From assembly GCF_000423505.1 (NCBI RefSeq), contig NZ_AUIC01000004.1, positions 124,001 to 188,000 of the forward strand: a stretch of 64,000 bases of DNA, read 5' to 3'. Source of the DNA: Pseudoclavibacter soli DSM 23366 (GTDB lineage Bacteria > Actinomycetota > Actinomycetes > Actinomycetales > Microbacteriaceae). Both the position numbers and the translations under genes were made by a program. Each line of letters opens with the position of its first letter. Position 1 is the stretch's first letter. A model generated the notes under the pieces. That model did not search any database, was not told the origin of the DNA, and worked only from the letters and a program-made list of their open reading frames with translations. Positions 18,272 through 28,217 of this stretch are shown here, one piece after another.

Positions 18272-18646
18272 TCATTGCGCGCCGTCACGCTCGGCCTGAT
18301 CAGCACGAGCGCCGGCGACGAAGACGTAAATCCACATGGCCACGAAGACCAGGGCGACAATCAGAATACCGAAGTTGAGCAGCCCCGCTGCCAACAGCAC
18401 CACCTGCACGAGCCATCCCAGCATCAGCCCGGCGCGGCTGCGACGGGTCAGGGCAAGCGCTGCAATCACCAGCACCAGCACCGCTGCACCCAGCCACCAC
18501 ACGGCAGGCGAGGCGATCAGCTGCATGCCGAACGCGAACAGCGTGATGAAGATCACCACGAACACTTCGAAGCCCAGCATGATGCCGGCGAGCTTACTGC
18601 GCAGCCGGTCGCCCGAGGTTTTGGGCCAGGTGGATGCGCCGCTCAC
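18272..18646 (-). CDS. DUF4233 family membrane protein
   Basis: 124 residues with four predicted membrane segments (about 21-42, 48-66, 73-92, 96-111). The position directly after folC, overlapping it by four bases (ATGA), and before ndk, together with size and topology, match the DUF4233 family of Actinobacteria. Function is unknown. The tight coupling to folC suggests co-expression, not necessarily a role in folate metabolism. Confidence 0.8.
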   Translation of the reverse strand: MSGASTWPKTSGDRLRSKLAGIMLGFEVFVVIFITLFAFGMQLIASPAVWWLGAAVLVLVIAALALTRRSRAGLMLGWLVQVVLLAAGLLNFGILIVALVFVAMWIYVFVAGARADQAERDGAQ

Positions 18647-20106
18647 TCGTCCTCCTCAAAGTCGTCGAGGTCGCCGAGGGGGTCGAACAGCGATGACTCG
18701 TCGCCCGACTCACGGCTGTCATCACCCTCAAGCCCCTCGTCGGTGTCGTCTTCGAAGGCATCGCTGCCAGCGGTGGTGTCGAGCCCGGTCAGCGCAGCGA
18801 CCTCGCCAATGACCGTGATCGACCCGGTGGCCACAATGCCGGAGTGCTCGCCCTGTCGGGCGATGTACCGGGCCTCTTCAAGCGCCTCGGCCACGTCGTC
18901 GACCACTTGCACGTTTTCGGCGCCGAAGACCTCGACCGCCAGGGCAGCGAGCTCGTCGGCATCTCGAGCACGCGGCGAGTGCGATGCCGTGATGATCACC
19001 TCGTCGAGGGCACCCTCGAGCTCGGTCAGCAGCCCCTCGGCATCTTTGTCGCTCAGCACCCCGATCACGCCGATCGTGCGATCGAAGTCGAAGTTCTCGG
19101 TCAGTCCGCGGGCCAGCGCACGGGCACCATGCGGGTTGTGCGCGGCATCGATGATGACCGTCGGATTGGTGTCAACGATCTGCAGGCGACCTGGCGATGA
19201 GGCCCTGGCGACACCGGCTTCGACGACCACCTGCGACAACGGTGTCTCGCCCCCACCTAAAAATGCCTCGACTGCAGCAACGGCCAAAGCCAGGTTCTCG
19301 GCCTGATGGTCGCCGTACAGCGGCAGCGCAAGGTCGGGGTAGGTGCCAGCCAGACCGCGAACGGTCACGACCTGCCCGCCGACGGCCGGGCGGTCGTCAG
19401 TCACCTCGAAGTCGGTGCCTGCGATGGCAAGCCGCACGCCCAAGAAGTCGGCCTTCTCACGCAGCTGAGCCAGGGCATCCACCGGCTGTCGCGCAGTAAC
19501 GGCAAAGGCGCCCGGCTTGATGATGCCGGCCTTGGTATGCGCGATCTCGGCGACAGTGTCACCGAGCACCTTCGTGTGGTCGAGGTCGATCGGGGCGAAC
19601 ACCGCGACATCGCCATCGGCGACGTTCGTGGAATCCCACTCGCCGCCCACACCCACCTCGAGCGTGATCACATCGACCGGGGCATCGGCGAATGCGGCAA
19701 AGGCCAGCACCGTCAGTGCTTCGAAGAAGGTCAGCGGAGCCCGTCCTTCGTCGCTCAGCTGCGCGTCGACCATCTCGACATACGGAGCGATATCGCGCCA
19801 GGTCTCGATGAGACGCTCATCGCTGATCGGCTGCCCGTCGATCACGATGCGCTCGTTGAAGCGCACCAAATGCGGGCTGGTGAAGATGCCCACGCGCAAT
19901 CCGGCGGCTTGCAGAATAGATGCAGCGATGCGCGCCGTCGACGACTTGCCGTTGGTTCCGGTGATATGAATCACCCCGTAGGAGCGCTGCGGGTCGCCCA
20001 GCAGATCGAGCACCCTGGCCGTGGCGTCGAGCCGAGGCTCAATGCGATTTTCGGGTGCGCGAGCATAAAGCTCGTCTATGAGCACGTCAACCTCAGGCTG
20101 TGACAC
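18643..20106 (-). CDS. folC: Bifunctional folylpolyglutamate / dihydrofolate synthase FolC
   Basis: 487 residues. An ATP-dependent ligase that adds glutamate to dihydropteroate and tetrahydrofolates. The Mur-ligase P-loop is in VIHITGTNGKSSTARI, followed by TSPHLVRFNERI, then TLEVGVGGEWDSTN and DGAH-type IIDAAHNPHGARAL. Start GTG at 20106 is preceded by GAGGAG. The last 50 or so residues are strikingly acidic (DDTDEGLEGDDS, DLDDFEEDE) and extend beyond the usual fold. The stop overlaps the DUF4233 start. A -10-like CATACT lies further upstream in the 69-base gap to ileS. Confidence 0.94.
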   Translation of the reverse strand: MSQPEVDVLIDELYARAPENRIEPRLDATARVLDLLGDPQRSYGVIHITGTNGKSSTARIAASILQAAGLRVGIFTSPHLVRFNERIVIDGQPISDERLIETWRDIAPYVEMVDAQLSDEGRAPLTFFEALTVLAFAAFADAPVDVITLEVGVGGEWDSTNVADGDVAVFAPIDLDHTKVLGDTVAEIAHTKAGIIKPGAFAVTARQPVDALAQLREKADFLGVRLAIAGTDFEVTDDRPAVGGQVVTVRGLAGTYPDLALPLYGDHQAENLALAVAAVEAFLGGGETPLSQVVVEAGVARASSPGRLQIVDTNPTVIIDAAHNPHGARALARGLTENFDFDRTIGVIGVLSDKDAEGLLTELEGALDEVIITASHSPRARDADELAALAVEVFGAENVQVVDDVAEALEEARYIARQGEHSGIVATGSITVIGEVAALTGLDTTAGSDAFEDDTDEGLEGDDSRESGDESSLFDPLGDLDDFEEDE

Positions 20107-20175
20107 CCGAACTCCTCACGATCGTCGGCATCACTCAATGCCACAAAACAGTATGCACCACCACGGCATCGTGCC

Positions 20176-23100
20176 TCAGGCGCGCTGCAGCGTGATCGAC
20201 ACCAGTTGACCGTCGCCGACCGGCTGATCCGGCTCGGCCTGTGCCTCGGCCGGGCTCACCACGGTGAACGAGGTGGCCAGTGTCTCGGCAGCCACCAGCT
20301 CGCGGTTCGCCTCAAGCGCTGCACGCACCTCGTCAGCAGCGCCCACGGTCAGGGCGATGCGATCCGAAACATCGAGACCGGCATCGCGGCGTGCCTGTTG
20401 CACTTGGCGCACGGTGTCGCGTGCGATGCCCTCAGCTGCGAGCTCGGGAGTGACCTCGGTGTCCAGCAGCACGAACCCACCGCCGGGCAGCAGCCCCACG
20501 GCCTGCTGCGCCTCAGCAGCGACTTCGTCGGCCACCAGATCGATGCGGTACTCACCTTCGCGCAGCTCGACGCCACCGGCACTCACCACGCCATCGGCCT
20601 GCGACCAGTCGCCCGCCTTCGACGCCTTGATCACCGACTGCACCTCACGCCCGAGGCGAGGCCCGCATTCGCGTGCGAACACGGTCAGTCGCTTCGAGAC
20701 GCCGAATCGTTCGGCTGCATCTTCGCTCAGGGTCTCGAACACCACGTCTTTCACATTGAGTTCGTCACGCAGGATGCCCGCGAAGGTCTGCAGCCGCTCC
20801 GCACCGGTTTCGACCACGGTCAGTCGCGCCAGGGGCAAGCGCACACGCAGATGCTCCGCCTTGCGCAGTGCGAGTGCTGCGCTCGACACCTGACGAATCT
20901 CGTCCATCGCGCTGACCAGATCGGGATCGCTCGGGAAAGCGTCTGCGTCGGGCCAGTCGGCCAGGTGCACGCTGTCGCCACCAGTGAGATCTTTCCAGAT
21001 GCGCTCAGTGACCAGTGGCAGCAGCGGCGCGGCAACGCGAGTGACGGTTTCGAGCACGGTGTAGAGCGTGTCGAACGCGTCGTGATCGTCACCGGCCCAG
21101 AAGCGATCGCGACTGCGGCGCACGTACCAGTTGGTCAGCACGTCGGCGAACTGACGCAGAGCGTCGGTAGCGTCGACGCCGTTGAGCACGTCGAGGCTCG
21201 CCTGCACCTGGCGTACTAGGTCGCCGGTCTTGGCCAGCAGGTAGCGGTCGAGCACATCGGGTGAGTCGGTGCGCCACTGCGCCTGGTAGCCCGAGGCAGT
21301 GCCATCGGCTGCCGTCGCGGTGTTGGCGTAGAGCTGGAAGAAGTACCAGGTGCTCCACAGCGGCAGGATGACCTGGCGCACGCCTTCGCGGATGCCCTCT
21401 TCAGTCACGATCAGATTGCCGCCGCGCAGCACCGGGCTCGACATCAAGAACCAGCGCATCGCGTCAGAGCCGTCGCGATCGAACACCTCATTGACGTCGG
21501 GATAGTTGCGCCGCGACTTCGACATCTTCTGCCCGTCGTTGCCCAACACGATGCCGTGGCTGATCACGTTGGTGAACGCCGGGCGATCGAACAGTGCCGT
21601 GGCCAGCACGTGCATGTTGTAGAACCAACCACGGGTCTGCCCGATGTACTCCACGATGAAGTCAGAGGGGTTGTGCGTCTCGAACCACTCTTTGTTCTCG
21701 AACGGGTAGTGCACCTGCGCGAACGGCATCGACCCCGACTCGAACCAGCAGTCGAGCACCTCGGGCACGCGACGCATCGTCGAACGGCCCGTCGGGTCGT
21801 CGGGGTTGGGGCGGGTGAGTTCGTCAATGTAGGGGCGGTGCAGGTCGGTGACCTCTACCCCGAAGTCGGCCTGCAGCTGTTCAAGCGAGCCATAGACGTC
21901 GACGCGCGGGTACTCGGGGTCATCGCTCTTCCACACCGGAATGGGCGCGCCCCAGTAGCGATTGCGCGAGATGTTCCAGTCGCGTGCGTTCTCAAGCCAC
22001 TTGCCGAACTGCCCGTCTTTGACGTTTTCAGGCACCCAGGTGATCTCTTGGTTGATCTCGAGCAGACGCTTTTTGACTTTGGTGACGTCGACGAACCAGG
22101 CCGGCAGCGCCATGTAGATGAGCGGTTTGCCGCTGCGCCACGAGTGCGGGTACGAGTGCTCGATTGTGGCCTGCTGCAGCAGTCGGCCCCGCTCTTTGAC
22201 GAGCTTGATCAGCGGCTTGTTCGCCTCGAACACGTTGACCCCGGCTACCTCGGGCACACTCGGCAGAAACTCGCCGGCCTGGTTGACTGAAAGCACCACG
22301 GGGATGTCGTACTTCGCACAGGTCAACTGATCATCTTCGCCGTAGGCCGGGGCTTGGTGCACGATGCCGGTGCCGTCGGTGGTCGATACGTAGTCGGCGA
22401 CCAGAATCTGCCACGCGTTCTCAGTGTGATACTTCTCTGCGTCAGCAAAGTAGTCAAACAGTCGCTGATAGCGCACGTGCTCAAGGTCAGCGCCGAGCAG
22501 ATGGCGTTCAACTGCCGCCTGCGCATCCGCCGCAGACTCATAACCCAGTGCCTTTGCATGCGCGCCCACCAGCTCGGCTGCCAGCAGAAAACGCTGCCCC
22601 GGCGCAGAACCGTCGCCGGCGCCAGCAGGCCCGGCCGGCACCACGGCGTAATCGATCTCGGGCCCGACGGCCAAGGCGAGGTTGGTCGGCAGGGTCCAGG
22701 GAGTGGTGGTCCAGGCGATCGCCTTCACTCCCTCGAGGTCGAGCGCGGCTGCCTTTTCACCGGTCAGTGGGAAGGTTGCGACCACCGTTGGGTCTTGGCG
22801 CATCTTGTACGCGTCGTCGAGCTTGGTCTCTTGGTTCGACAGCGGCGTCTGCTCGGCCCAGCTGTATGGGAGCACGCGGAAGCCGTCGTAGATCAGGCCT
22901 TTGTCGTAGAGGGTCTTGAAGGCCCAGATGACGCTCTCCATATAGGTGATGTCGAGGGTTTTGTAATCGTTGTCGAAGTCGACCCAGCGCGCCGATCGGG
23001 TGACGTAGTCGCGCCACTCGTTGGTAAAGCGCAGCACGCTTGCTCGCGTCGCCTCGTTGAAGGCTGCGATGCCGAGCTTGTCTTCAATGTCGCGCTTATC

Positions 23101-23448
23101 GACGATGCCAAGCTCTTTCTCGGCCTGCAGCTCGGCCGGCAGACCATGCGTGTCCCAGCCGAAGCGGCGCTCGACGCGCTGACCGCGCATGGTGTGGTAC
23201 CGCGGAAACACGTCTTTGGCGTAGCCGGTAAGCAGATGACCGTAGTGCGGCAGACCGTTCGCAAAAGGTGGGCCGTCGTAGAACACCCACTCGGGAGCCT
23301 GCTGATCGCGGCGCTGGTCGATAGACTTCTGAAAGGTGTCGTCGCGCTTCCAGAAAGCCAGGATGCCCTGTTCGATCGCGGGAAAGCTCGGTGAAGGGCT
23401 GACCTGCTCAGGATGCTCACTGCCGGGGCTGGGAAGGGGATAGACCAT
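20176..23448 (-). CDS. ileS: Isoleucyl-tRNA synthetase
   Basis: 1090 residues, the long eukaryote-like type common in Actinobacteria. Charges tRNA-Ile and edits Val-t[17 protein letters not shown] holds the HIGH-type motif (HYGH), the editing domain is around residues 200-420, the catalytic [13 protein letters not shown] region follows, and KMSKS occurs as [16 protein letters not shown] 23448 is chosen because MVYPLPSPG aligns with the usual actinobacterial N-terminus; an in-frame ATG at 23472 lies in the loop of a predicted sequestrator hairpin and is the alternative. Expression is predicted to respond to uncharged tRNA-Ile through the upstream T-box. Confidence 0.95.
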   Translation of the reverse strand: MVYPLPSPGSEHPEQVSPSPSFPAIEQGILAFWKRDDTFQKSIDQRRDQQAPEWVFYDGPPFANGLPHYGHLLTGYAKDVFPRYHTMRGQRVERRFGWDTHGLPAELQAEKELGIVDKRDIEDKLGIAAFNEATRASVLRFTNEWRDYVTRSARWVDFDNDYKTLDITYMESVIWAFKTLYDKGLIYDGFRVLPYSWAEQTPLSNQETKLDDAYKMRQDPTVVATFPLTGEKAAALDLEGVKAIAWTTTPWTLPTNLALAVGPEIDYAVVPAGPAGAGDGSAPGQRFLLAAELVGAHAKALGYESAADAQAAVERHLLGADLEHVRYQRLFDYFADAEKYHTENAWQILVADYVSTTDGTGIVHQAPAYGEDDQLTCAKYDIPVVLSVNQAGEFLPSVPEVAGVNVFEANKPLIKLVKERGRLLQQATIEHSYPHSWRSGKPLIYMALPAWFVDVTKVKKRLLEINQEITWVPENVKDGQFGKWLENARDWNISRNRYWGAPIPVWKSDDPEYPRVDVYGSLEQLQADFGVEVTDLHRPYIDELTRPNPDDPTGRSTMRRVPEVLDCWFESGSMPFAQVHYPFENKEWFETHNPSDFIVEYIGQTRGWFYNMHVLATALFDRPAFTNVISHGIVLGNDGQKMSKSRRNYPDVNEVFDRDGSDAMRWFLMSSPVLRGGNLIVTEEGIREGVRQVILPLWSTWYFFQLYANTATAADGTASGYQAQWRTDSPDVLDRYLLAKTGDLVRQVQASLDVLNGVDATDALRQFADVLTNWYVRRSRDRFWAGDDHDAFDTLYTVLETVTRVAAPLLPLVTERIWKDLTGGDSVHLADWPDADAFPSDPDLVSAMDEIRQVSSAALALRKAEHLRVRLPLARLTVVETGAERLQTFAGILRDELNVKDVVFETLSEDAAERFGVSKRLTVFARECGPRLGREVQSVIKASKAGDWSQADGVVSAGGVELREGEYRIDLVADEVAAEAQQAVGLLPGGGFVLLDTEVTPELAAEGIARDTVRQVQQARRDAGLDVSDRIALTVGAADEVRAALEANRELVAAETLATSFTVVSPAEAQAEPDQPVGDGQLVSITLQRA

Positions 23449-23656
23449 GCGTCGTGCTGCTCTCGTGCTCATTCACCTGCACGAGGACGCCACACTCCGT
23501 CGGAGGGTGTCGCGGTACCACCTCGTTTGCACACCTGCGGTGTGCCACTCGCCTGCGGCTGTCTCGGGCCTGCCCCGTCTGGATCTACTGAGCGTGACGC
23601 CTCGCGTACGCCGTTCTGCCAGATGCTCCCCGGTGATGGCCGGATCAACGCATTGC
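23449..23656 (-). promoter_or_regulatory. Actinobacterial ileS T-box riboswitch (ultrashort Stem I, translational)
   Basis: On the minus strand the leader has the hairpin CCGG-CCATCA-CCGG with specifier codon ATC (complement of 23635-23637), matching Ile. Next to the T-box is a stem GCACACC-GCA-GGTGTGC. The T-box core TGGTACCGCG is at 23511-23520; its TGGT can pair with the ACCA end of tRNA-Ile (discriminator A). ACGAGG before the T-box can pair with CCTCGT after it (antisequestrator). The competing hairpin CTCGTGC-loop-GCACGAG (23462-23485) encloses AGGTGAATG near the ileS start. No U-tract terminator is present, so control of translation is predicted, as known for the mycobacterial ileS T-box. 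Confidence 0.92.
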
Positions 23657-23661
23657 CTCAG

Positions 23662-23667
23662 ATTCTA
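23662..23667 (-). promoter_or_regulatory. -10 box (TAGAAT) of the ileS leader
   Basis: Minus-strand TAGAAT seven bases before the predicted first base of the T-box leader (about 23655). It fits a transcript that begins just upstream of the Stem I hairpin. Confidence 0.5.
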
Positions 23668-23693
23668 GCACTGTGACCGCGACTGGCGGCGGC

Positions 23694-23884
23694 TCACTCC
23701 ACCAGTTTGCCGTTGGTCGAAATGTCTTCGATCAGAGCAGCAGCTCGATCAGTGAGTTGCCCCCCCCAACGGTTGGCTCCGTGCAGGCCGCTGGAGGCTT
23801 CACCAATCGCCCACAGCCCGGGTACGCCGGTTTCACGCGCTCACCGAGACCGTTGCGCAGAATGACGCCCCGCCGCGGGCTGAG
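23694..23884 (-). pseudogene. C-terminal fragment of a FAD-binding (fumarate reductase/aspartate oxidase-like) flavoprotein
   Basis: On the minus strand GVILRNGLGERV (one frame) is followed after a one-base deletion by ETGVPGLWAIGEASSGLHGANR, WGG and about 20 more codons to a TGA at 23694-23696. AIGEA(S/T)GGLHGANR-like sequence is the FAD-contacting end of the SdhA/FrdA/NadB flavoprotein family. Only the last 60 or so residues remain, they are frameshifted, and the usual GGNSL after NRxGG is GGQLT. The remnant starts immediately after the stop of the neighbouring transglycosylase-like gene and abuts the ileS leader. Confidence 0.75.
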
Positions 23885-25087
23885 TCAGTACCAGCCGGTG
23901 CTCTCGGAGTGCGCCCACGCACCACACGGGTTGCCGTATCGCGCTTTGATGTACCCCAGCCCCCAATTGATCTGGGTCTGTGGGTTGGTGCGCCAATCAG
24001 CGCCTGCGCTGGCCATCTTGGAACCCGGTAGCGCCTGAGGAATGCCGTAGGCGCCGCTGTACGAGTTGCTCGCGTTATAGCGCCAGCCTGACTCGCGGGT
24101 CCAGAGGTTCACGAGACACGTGTACTGGTCGTCACCCCAGCCATACGAACTCAGGCGCCCACGGGCGTAGGCCTTGGAGGCTGCGGCTGACGTGTCGATG
24201 CTCGGAGTCGTGGGCGTTGTCGGGGTGGTGGGAGTGCTCGGTGTGGTGGGCGCGGTGGGCGCGGTGGTCGTGGGCGTCACTGTGGATGGCGTGCTCGCGC
24301 TGCCGCCGGAGCCAGACGATGACGACTGCCCAGTGGTGGCACCGGTCGAGGTCGATGCGCCAGGGTCGTTCGACTCGGCATACGAGGCGGCAAGCTGTTG
24401 CTGTTCGCGCTCGCGCGTCTCTTGCTCAATGGTGGTCTGTTTGAGCGCTGCCAGTTGGGCGATGAGCTCGCTCTGCCGCTGCTGCTGCTGGTCGACCGCG
24501 CTCTGTGCCGAGGCGCTCGCACTTGCCGCTGATGCCGCATCTGACTGCGCCTGCTCATTCAGCCGCGCGCGTTCTTGCTCAGCTTGTTGCTGCTGTTCGA
24601 CGAGGGCGGTGAGTTCGCGATATTGGGCGTTTGCACGGCTGACCGCGTCATCGGTGCGATCCGATACCTGCGCCAGCGTGCTCATGCGCCACAGCGCGCC
24701 GTCGGCGTCTTCGACTCCGACAAGCTGCAGCGTCGAACCGACCTGCGTTGACTGCCCCCGCACCAGCTGCTGCACCACCGCTGCAGTCTGCTCTCGTGCG
24801 GTGTCAACTTGGGTCTCAGCGGAAGCGATTTGTGCACTAAGCGCCGCCACAGAGGCCGTGGCAGATTCCAGCTGCTGCTGAGTCTCGGCGGCGGCGCCGG
24901 CTGCGCTGACCGCAGCATCACCCAAAGAGTTCGCCTGCTGCTGCAGCTGGTCGAGCTGTGCGTTGATGGCATCGATCTGCGTCTGTGTGTCGCTTGCGGT
25001 GTCGGCTGCGGCCGGCTCGGCAACACCCGCGCACTGCCCAATGAGCAGTGCCGATGCCGCCAAAGCCAGCCCGGTGATCACGCGCAC
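23885..25087 (-). CDS. Secreted coiled-coil protein with C-terminal lytic-transglycosylase-like domain
   Basis: 400 residues. A signal peptide (about 1-28, ending AAADTA) is followed by a long Gln/Ala-rich coiled coil (about 30-230) like NlpC/P60 and RipA-type hydrolase scaffolds, a Ser/Thr/Pro/Gly linker with TPTTPTTPTTP repeats (about 235-300), and a compact C-terminal domain. That domain has LVNLWTRESGWRYNASNSYSGAYGIPQALPGSKMASAG, where the Glu of RESGW fits the catalytic Glu of SLT/Apf-like transglycosylases. Likely role: cell-wall remodelling at the surface. The GTG start lies four bases after the stop of the FAD/Fe-S oxidoreductase gene, with GGAG overlapping that gene's end, so the two are probably coupled. 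Confidence 0.85.
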   Translation of the reverse strand: MRVITGLALAASALLIGQCAGVAEPAAADTASDTQTQIDAINAQLDQLQQQANSLGDAAVSAAGAAAETQQQLESATASVAALSAQIASAETQVDTAREQTAAVVQQLVRGQSTQVGSTLQLVGVEDADGALWRMSTLAQVSDRTDDAVSRANAQYRELTALVEQQQQAEQERARLNEQAQSDAASAASASASAQSAVDQQQQRQSELIAQLAALKQTTIEQETREREQQQLAASYAESNDPGASTSTGATTGQSSSSGSGGSASTPSTVTPTTTAPTAPTTPSTPTTPTTPTTPSIDTSAAASKAYARGRLSSYGWGDDQYTCLVNLWTRESGWRYNASNSYSGAYGIPQALPGSKMASAGADWRTNPQTQINWGLGYIKARYGNPCGAWAHSESTGWY

Positions 25088-25090
25088 GAG

Positions 25091-28000
25091 TCAGTACTCC
25101 AGCCCGAGCCCGTCGGCGAGCAGCTGAGCCAGCGCGCGCCCCTGCACGTCGAGCAACTGATCGGCCTGAGTGCGGCAGGAGAACCCGTCGGCCAGATACA
25201 CGCCTTCATCGCCGCATCGCTCACCCAGCTCCCGGAGCGCGGGCAGCAGATTGTTCTCTGCCACTGCCACTGAAGTCTCGTAATGCCCCTTCTCCATACC
25301 GAAGTTTCCGGCAAGCCCACAGCACCCGGCCACTTCAGTGAATGAGACGCCTGCCCGGGTGAGCAGCGCACGGTCGGCACCGAAGCCCATCACTGAGTAT
25401 TGGTGGCAGTGCGGCTGCACGACGACCTCGGTGCCAGCCAGATCGGGCAGCGACCAGTCGGCACGGGGCCCGAGCGGCGCCGGTGCGCTCAGCAGCTCGC
25501 TGAGAGTGAAGACGTGATCAGCCACAGCCTGTGCCCGCTCGTCGTCAGGCAGCAGGTGCAGCAGGTCACTGCGCAGCACCGCGGTACACGACGGTTCAAG
25601 CCCCATGATCGGAATGCCGCGCGCTGCGAACGGCGCAAGCTTACCGACCAGGTCGGTGAGTCGAGCCCGCGCACCGTCGAGCTGTCCGGTGGAAATCCAG
25701 GTGAGGCCGCAGCACGCATTATCGGGCGGCAGCACCACCTCGTACCCGGCGTCTTCGAGCACTGCCACCGCTGCACGCGGAATCTCCGGGGCGATGCCGT
25801 TGCTGAACGAGTCACTCCAGAGCACGACCGGCGTGCGCACACCAGCCCGCCGCGCATCCACCGCACCCTTTCGGGCCGAGGTGCCCGCAGCATCCACCGG
25901 GAGCATGCCGCTGGCGGCACCCGACCGACCGCCGACCGCGGCAACCCAATCGACCTCGGTGAAGAAATCACGTGAGCGCGCCCGGCCGTTGGCACGCAGC
26001 CAGCGCCCGAACTGCTGTGGGGCGAACTTCGGCATGCGCCGACGCGAGTCCATGCCGCCACCGCGGATGATGGCCTGGCTGACGCCCGGCACTTTGAGAA
26101 TCGCGTTGACCGCAGCGGGTGCGATGCCGATCAGACGCAGCCAGCGCGGCAGCCACCCCAGGGAGTAGTGCGACAGCGGGCGGATGCGCCCCTTGTTTTT
26201 GCGGTAGAGCACTTCAGACTTGTACTGCGCCATGTCGATGCCGGCCGGGCAGTCGCTGGAGCAGGCTTTGCACGACAGGCACAGGTCGAGTGCATCAGCC
26301 ACTTCAGGGGCATCCCAGCCGCCTTCGACGAGCGTGCCGCGGATCATCTCTTCGAGCACGCGAGCACGCGCACGCGTTGAGTCTTTCTCATCTTTGGAGG
26401 CTTGGTATGACGGGCACATGAAGCTGCCCGAACCGCGCAGGTCGGCGCGGCACTTGCCCACACCCATGCACCGGTGCACGGCCTGCGAAAAGTCGCCGTG
26501 ATCATGTTCGAACGAGAACCCTGAGGGCGTGGCTGGCACCGTGCCGGCTGCAGGACGGCGCACATGTGCATCGATGGGGTCTGGGTCGACCAGCACTCCG
26601 GGGTTCAGCACGCCTTCGGGGTCGAACACGGCTTTGACGCGGCGAAACAGTTCGATGGCCTCGGGCGAGTACATGCGCGGCAGCAACTCGCTGCGGGCTC
26701 GCCCGTCACCATGCTCGCCGGAGAACGAGCCGCCGTAGGTGGCGACGAGGTCAGCGGCGTGCTCCATGAACTCGCGCATGATCTGCGGCTGACGATCGAG
26801 GGGAAAGTCAATGCGAATGTGAGTGCACCCATCGCCGAAGTGCCCGTACATGAGCCCGTCGAGGTCGTAGCGTTTCATGAGCGCGTCGAACTCGCGCAGG
26901 TACGAGCCGAGCTTGGCCGGCGGCACCGCAGCATCTTCCCAGTTGGGGTACGCCTGCTCACCCCCCGGAGTGCGGCCGCCAAGACCAGCGCCGTCGGCAC
27001 GAATGCGCCACATGGCGCTCGCCTCGGGCCCAGGTGGAAAGACTGCTGCAGCTGAACTGTTCGATGCCTGAACCATGGCGTCGGCTCGGGCGCGCGCGTC
27101 GGCTTCGTCGGCGCCGCCAACCTCGACCATCATCCAGCCGGCACCCTCCGGCAGCTCTGGCACCGCGGCAGGCCCTTTGTGGGCCTTCACCACGTCGACC
27201 AAGCGCGAATCGAGCCCTTCCACAGCCAGCGGCTTCAGCGGCAGCAAGTTCACCACGTCATCGGCGGCCTCGAACATATCGGGGTAGCCCAGCACCACCA
27301 AATGCGGTGCCGTGGGCACGGGCACCAGCCGAATCGTGGCGGTCAGGATGATCGCCAGCGTGCCCTCAGTGCCAGACAGCGCCTGAGCTAGGTGTTCACC
27401 ACGCTCGGGCAGCAGATGTTCGAGCGAGTACCCCGAGACCTGGCGGCCGAAAGTGCCGAACTCGCGCCGAATCGTCGCCAACCCGTCGCGCACGATCTCA
27501 CGCAGCTCGGGCAGCTGGTCAAGTCCGGTGCTGACGGTGAGCCGCCGGCCCAGGCCGTCGACGATCTCGAGTTCGAGCACCTGGTCGGCGCTGCGCCCCC
27601 ATGCCAAAGCGTGAGGCCCGCAGGCGTTGTTGCCGATCGAACCGCCGATGGTACAGCGAGTCCAAGTGGAAGGGTCTGGGCCGAAACGAAGCCCGTGAGG
27701 CGCCCCTGCCTGTTGAATGTCGGCCAGCAGCACACCGGGTTGTACCACCATGGTGGCCGCTTCGGGGTCGAATGACAGGATGCGGTTGTAGTGCCGCGAG
27801 GTGTCAAGCACAATGCCCGGGCCGATTGCGTTGCCGGCAATGGATGTGCCAGCACCGCGCATCGTCACCGGAATGTGGTGCGCACGTGCGGTTTCAACAG
27901 TGGCAACGATGTCATCGGCTGTTCGCGGAAACACCACCGCTACTGGAGCGACACGATAGACCGACGCGTCAGAAGAGTACTCAGCGCGACGCCGAGTGCC

Positions 28001-28120
28001 GGTGTCGACGTCAGACTCGCCCCCGCTGAGTCGAGCGGCCAGCTCTGAGACGATCTCCTGAGACAGAGGCTGCGCATCTGGTTCTGGTCGCAGCACCGGG
28101 GGCACAGTGGTGATGGACAT
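25091..28120 (-). CDS. FAD-linked oxidase / 4Fe-4S / CCG-domain fusion (D-2-hydroxyacid dehydrogenase type)
   Basis: 1009 residues. The N-terminal half is a GlcD-type FAD domain (RGAGTSIAGNAIGPG, then GGSIGNNACGPHAL) plus the C-terminal FAD-oxidase cap with EHGDGRARSELLPRMY. The middle holds ferredoxin-like cysteines (HRCMGVGKCRADL, then CLSCKACSSDCPAGID). The C-terminal part has two CCG-type repeats (DNACCGLTW and EVAGCCGLAGNFGM). This layout is that of D-2-hydroxyglutarate or D-lactate dehydrogenases that feed electrons to the quinone pool or an electron-transfer flavoprotein. The exact hydroxyacid cannot be told. ATG 28120 has AAAGGA upstream. Confidence 0.9.
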   Translation of the reverse strand: MSITTVPPVLRPEPDAQPLSQEIVSELAARLSGGESDVDTGTRRRAEYSSDASVYRVAPVAVVFPRTADDIVATVETARAHHIPVTMRGAGTSIAGNAIGPGIVLDTSRHYNRILSFDPEAATMVVQPGVLLADIQQAGAPHGLRFGPDPSTWTRCTIGGSIGNNACGPHALAWGRSADQVLELEIVDGLGRRLTVSTGLDQLPELREIVRDGLATIRREFGTFGRQVSGYSLEHLLPERGEHLAQALSGTEGTLAIILTATIRLVPVPTAPHLVVLGYPDMFEAADDVVNLLPLKPLAVEGLDSRLVDVVKAHKGPAAVPELPEGAGWMMVEVGGADEADARARADAMVQASNSSAAAVFPPGPEASAMWRIRADGAGLGGRTPGGEQAYPNWEDAAVPPAKLGSYLREFDALMKRYDLDGLMYGHFGDGCTHIRIDFPLDRQPQIMREFMEHAADLVATYGGSFSGEHGDGRARSELLPRMYSPEAIELFRRVKAVFDPEGVLNPGVLVDPDPIDAHVRRPAAGTVPATPSGFSFEHDHGDFSQAVHRCMGVGKCRADLRGSGSFMCPSYQASKDEKDSTRARARVLEEMIRGTLVEGGWDAPEVADALDLCLSCKACSSDCPAGIDMAQYKSEVLYRKNKGRIRPLSHYSLGWLPRWLRLIGIAPAAVNAILKVPGVSQAIIRGGGMDSRRRMPKFAPQQFGRWLRANGRARSRDFFTEVDWVAAVGGRSGAASGMLPVDAAGTSARKGAVDARRAGVRTPVVLWSDSFSNGIAPEIPRAAVAVLEDAGYEVVLPPDNACCGLTWISTGQLDGARARLTDLVGKLAPFAARGIPIMGLEPSCTAVLRSDLLHLLPDDERAQAVADHVFTLSELLSAPAPLGPRADWSLPDLAGTEVVVQPHCHQYSVMGFGADRALLTRAGVSFTEVAGCCGLAGNFGMEKGHYETSVAVAENNLLPALRELGERCGDEGVYLADGFSCRTQADQLLDVQGRALAQLLADGLGLEY

Positions 28121-28217
28121 CCGAGTCGTCCTTTCTCTCACCCCGTGTGGTAGTGCCGCATGGCATGCGCTTTATCTTAGCCCAGCATGCTGTGGCGCTT
28201 GCGCGCAGTAGAGAGGC

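Noticed and set aside
23673-24038. 121-codon plus-strand open frame next to ileS
   Set aside because: The minus strand shows a recognisable flavoprotein fragment and the end of a wall enzyme across the same bases.
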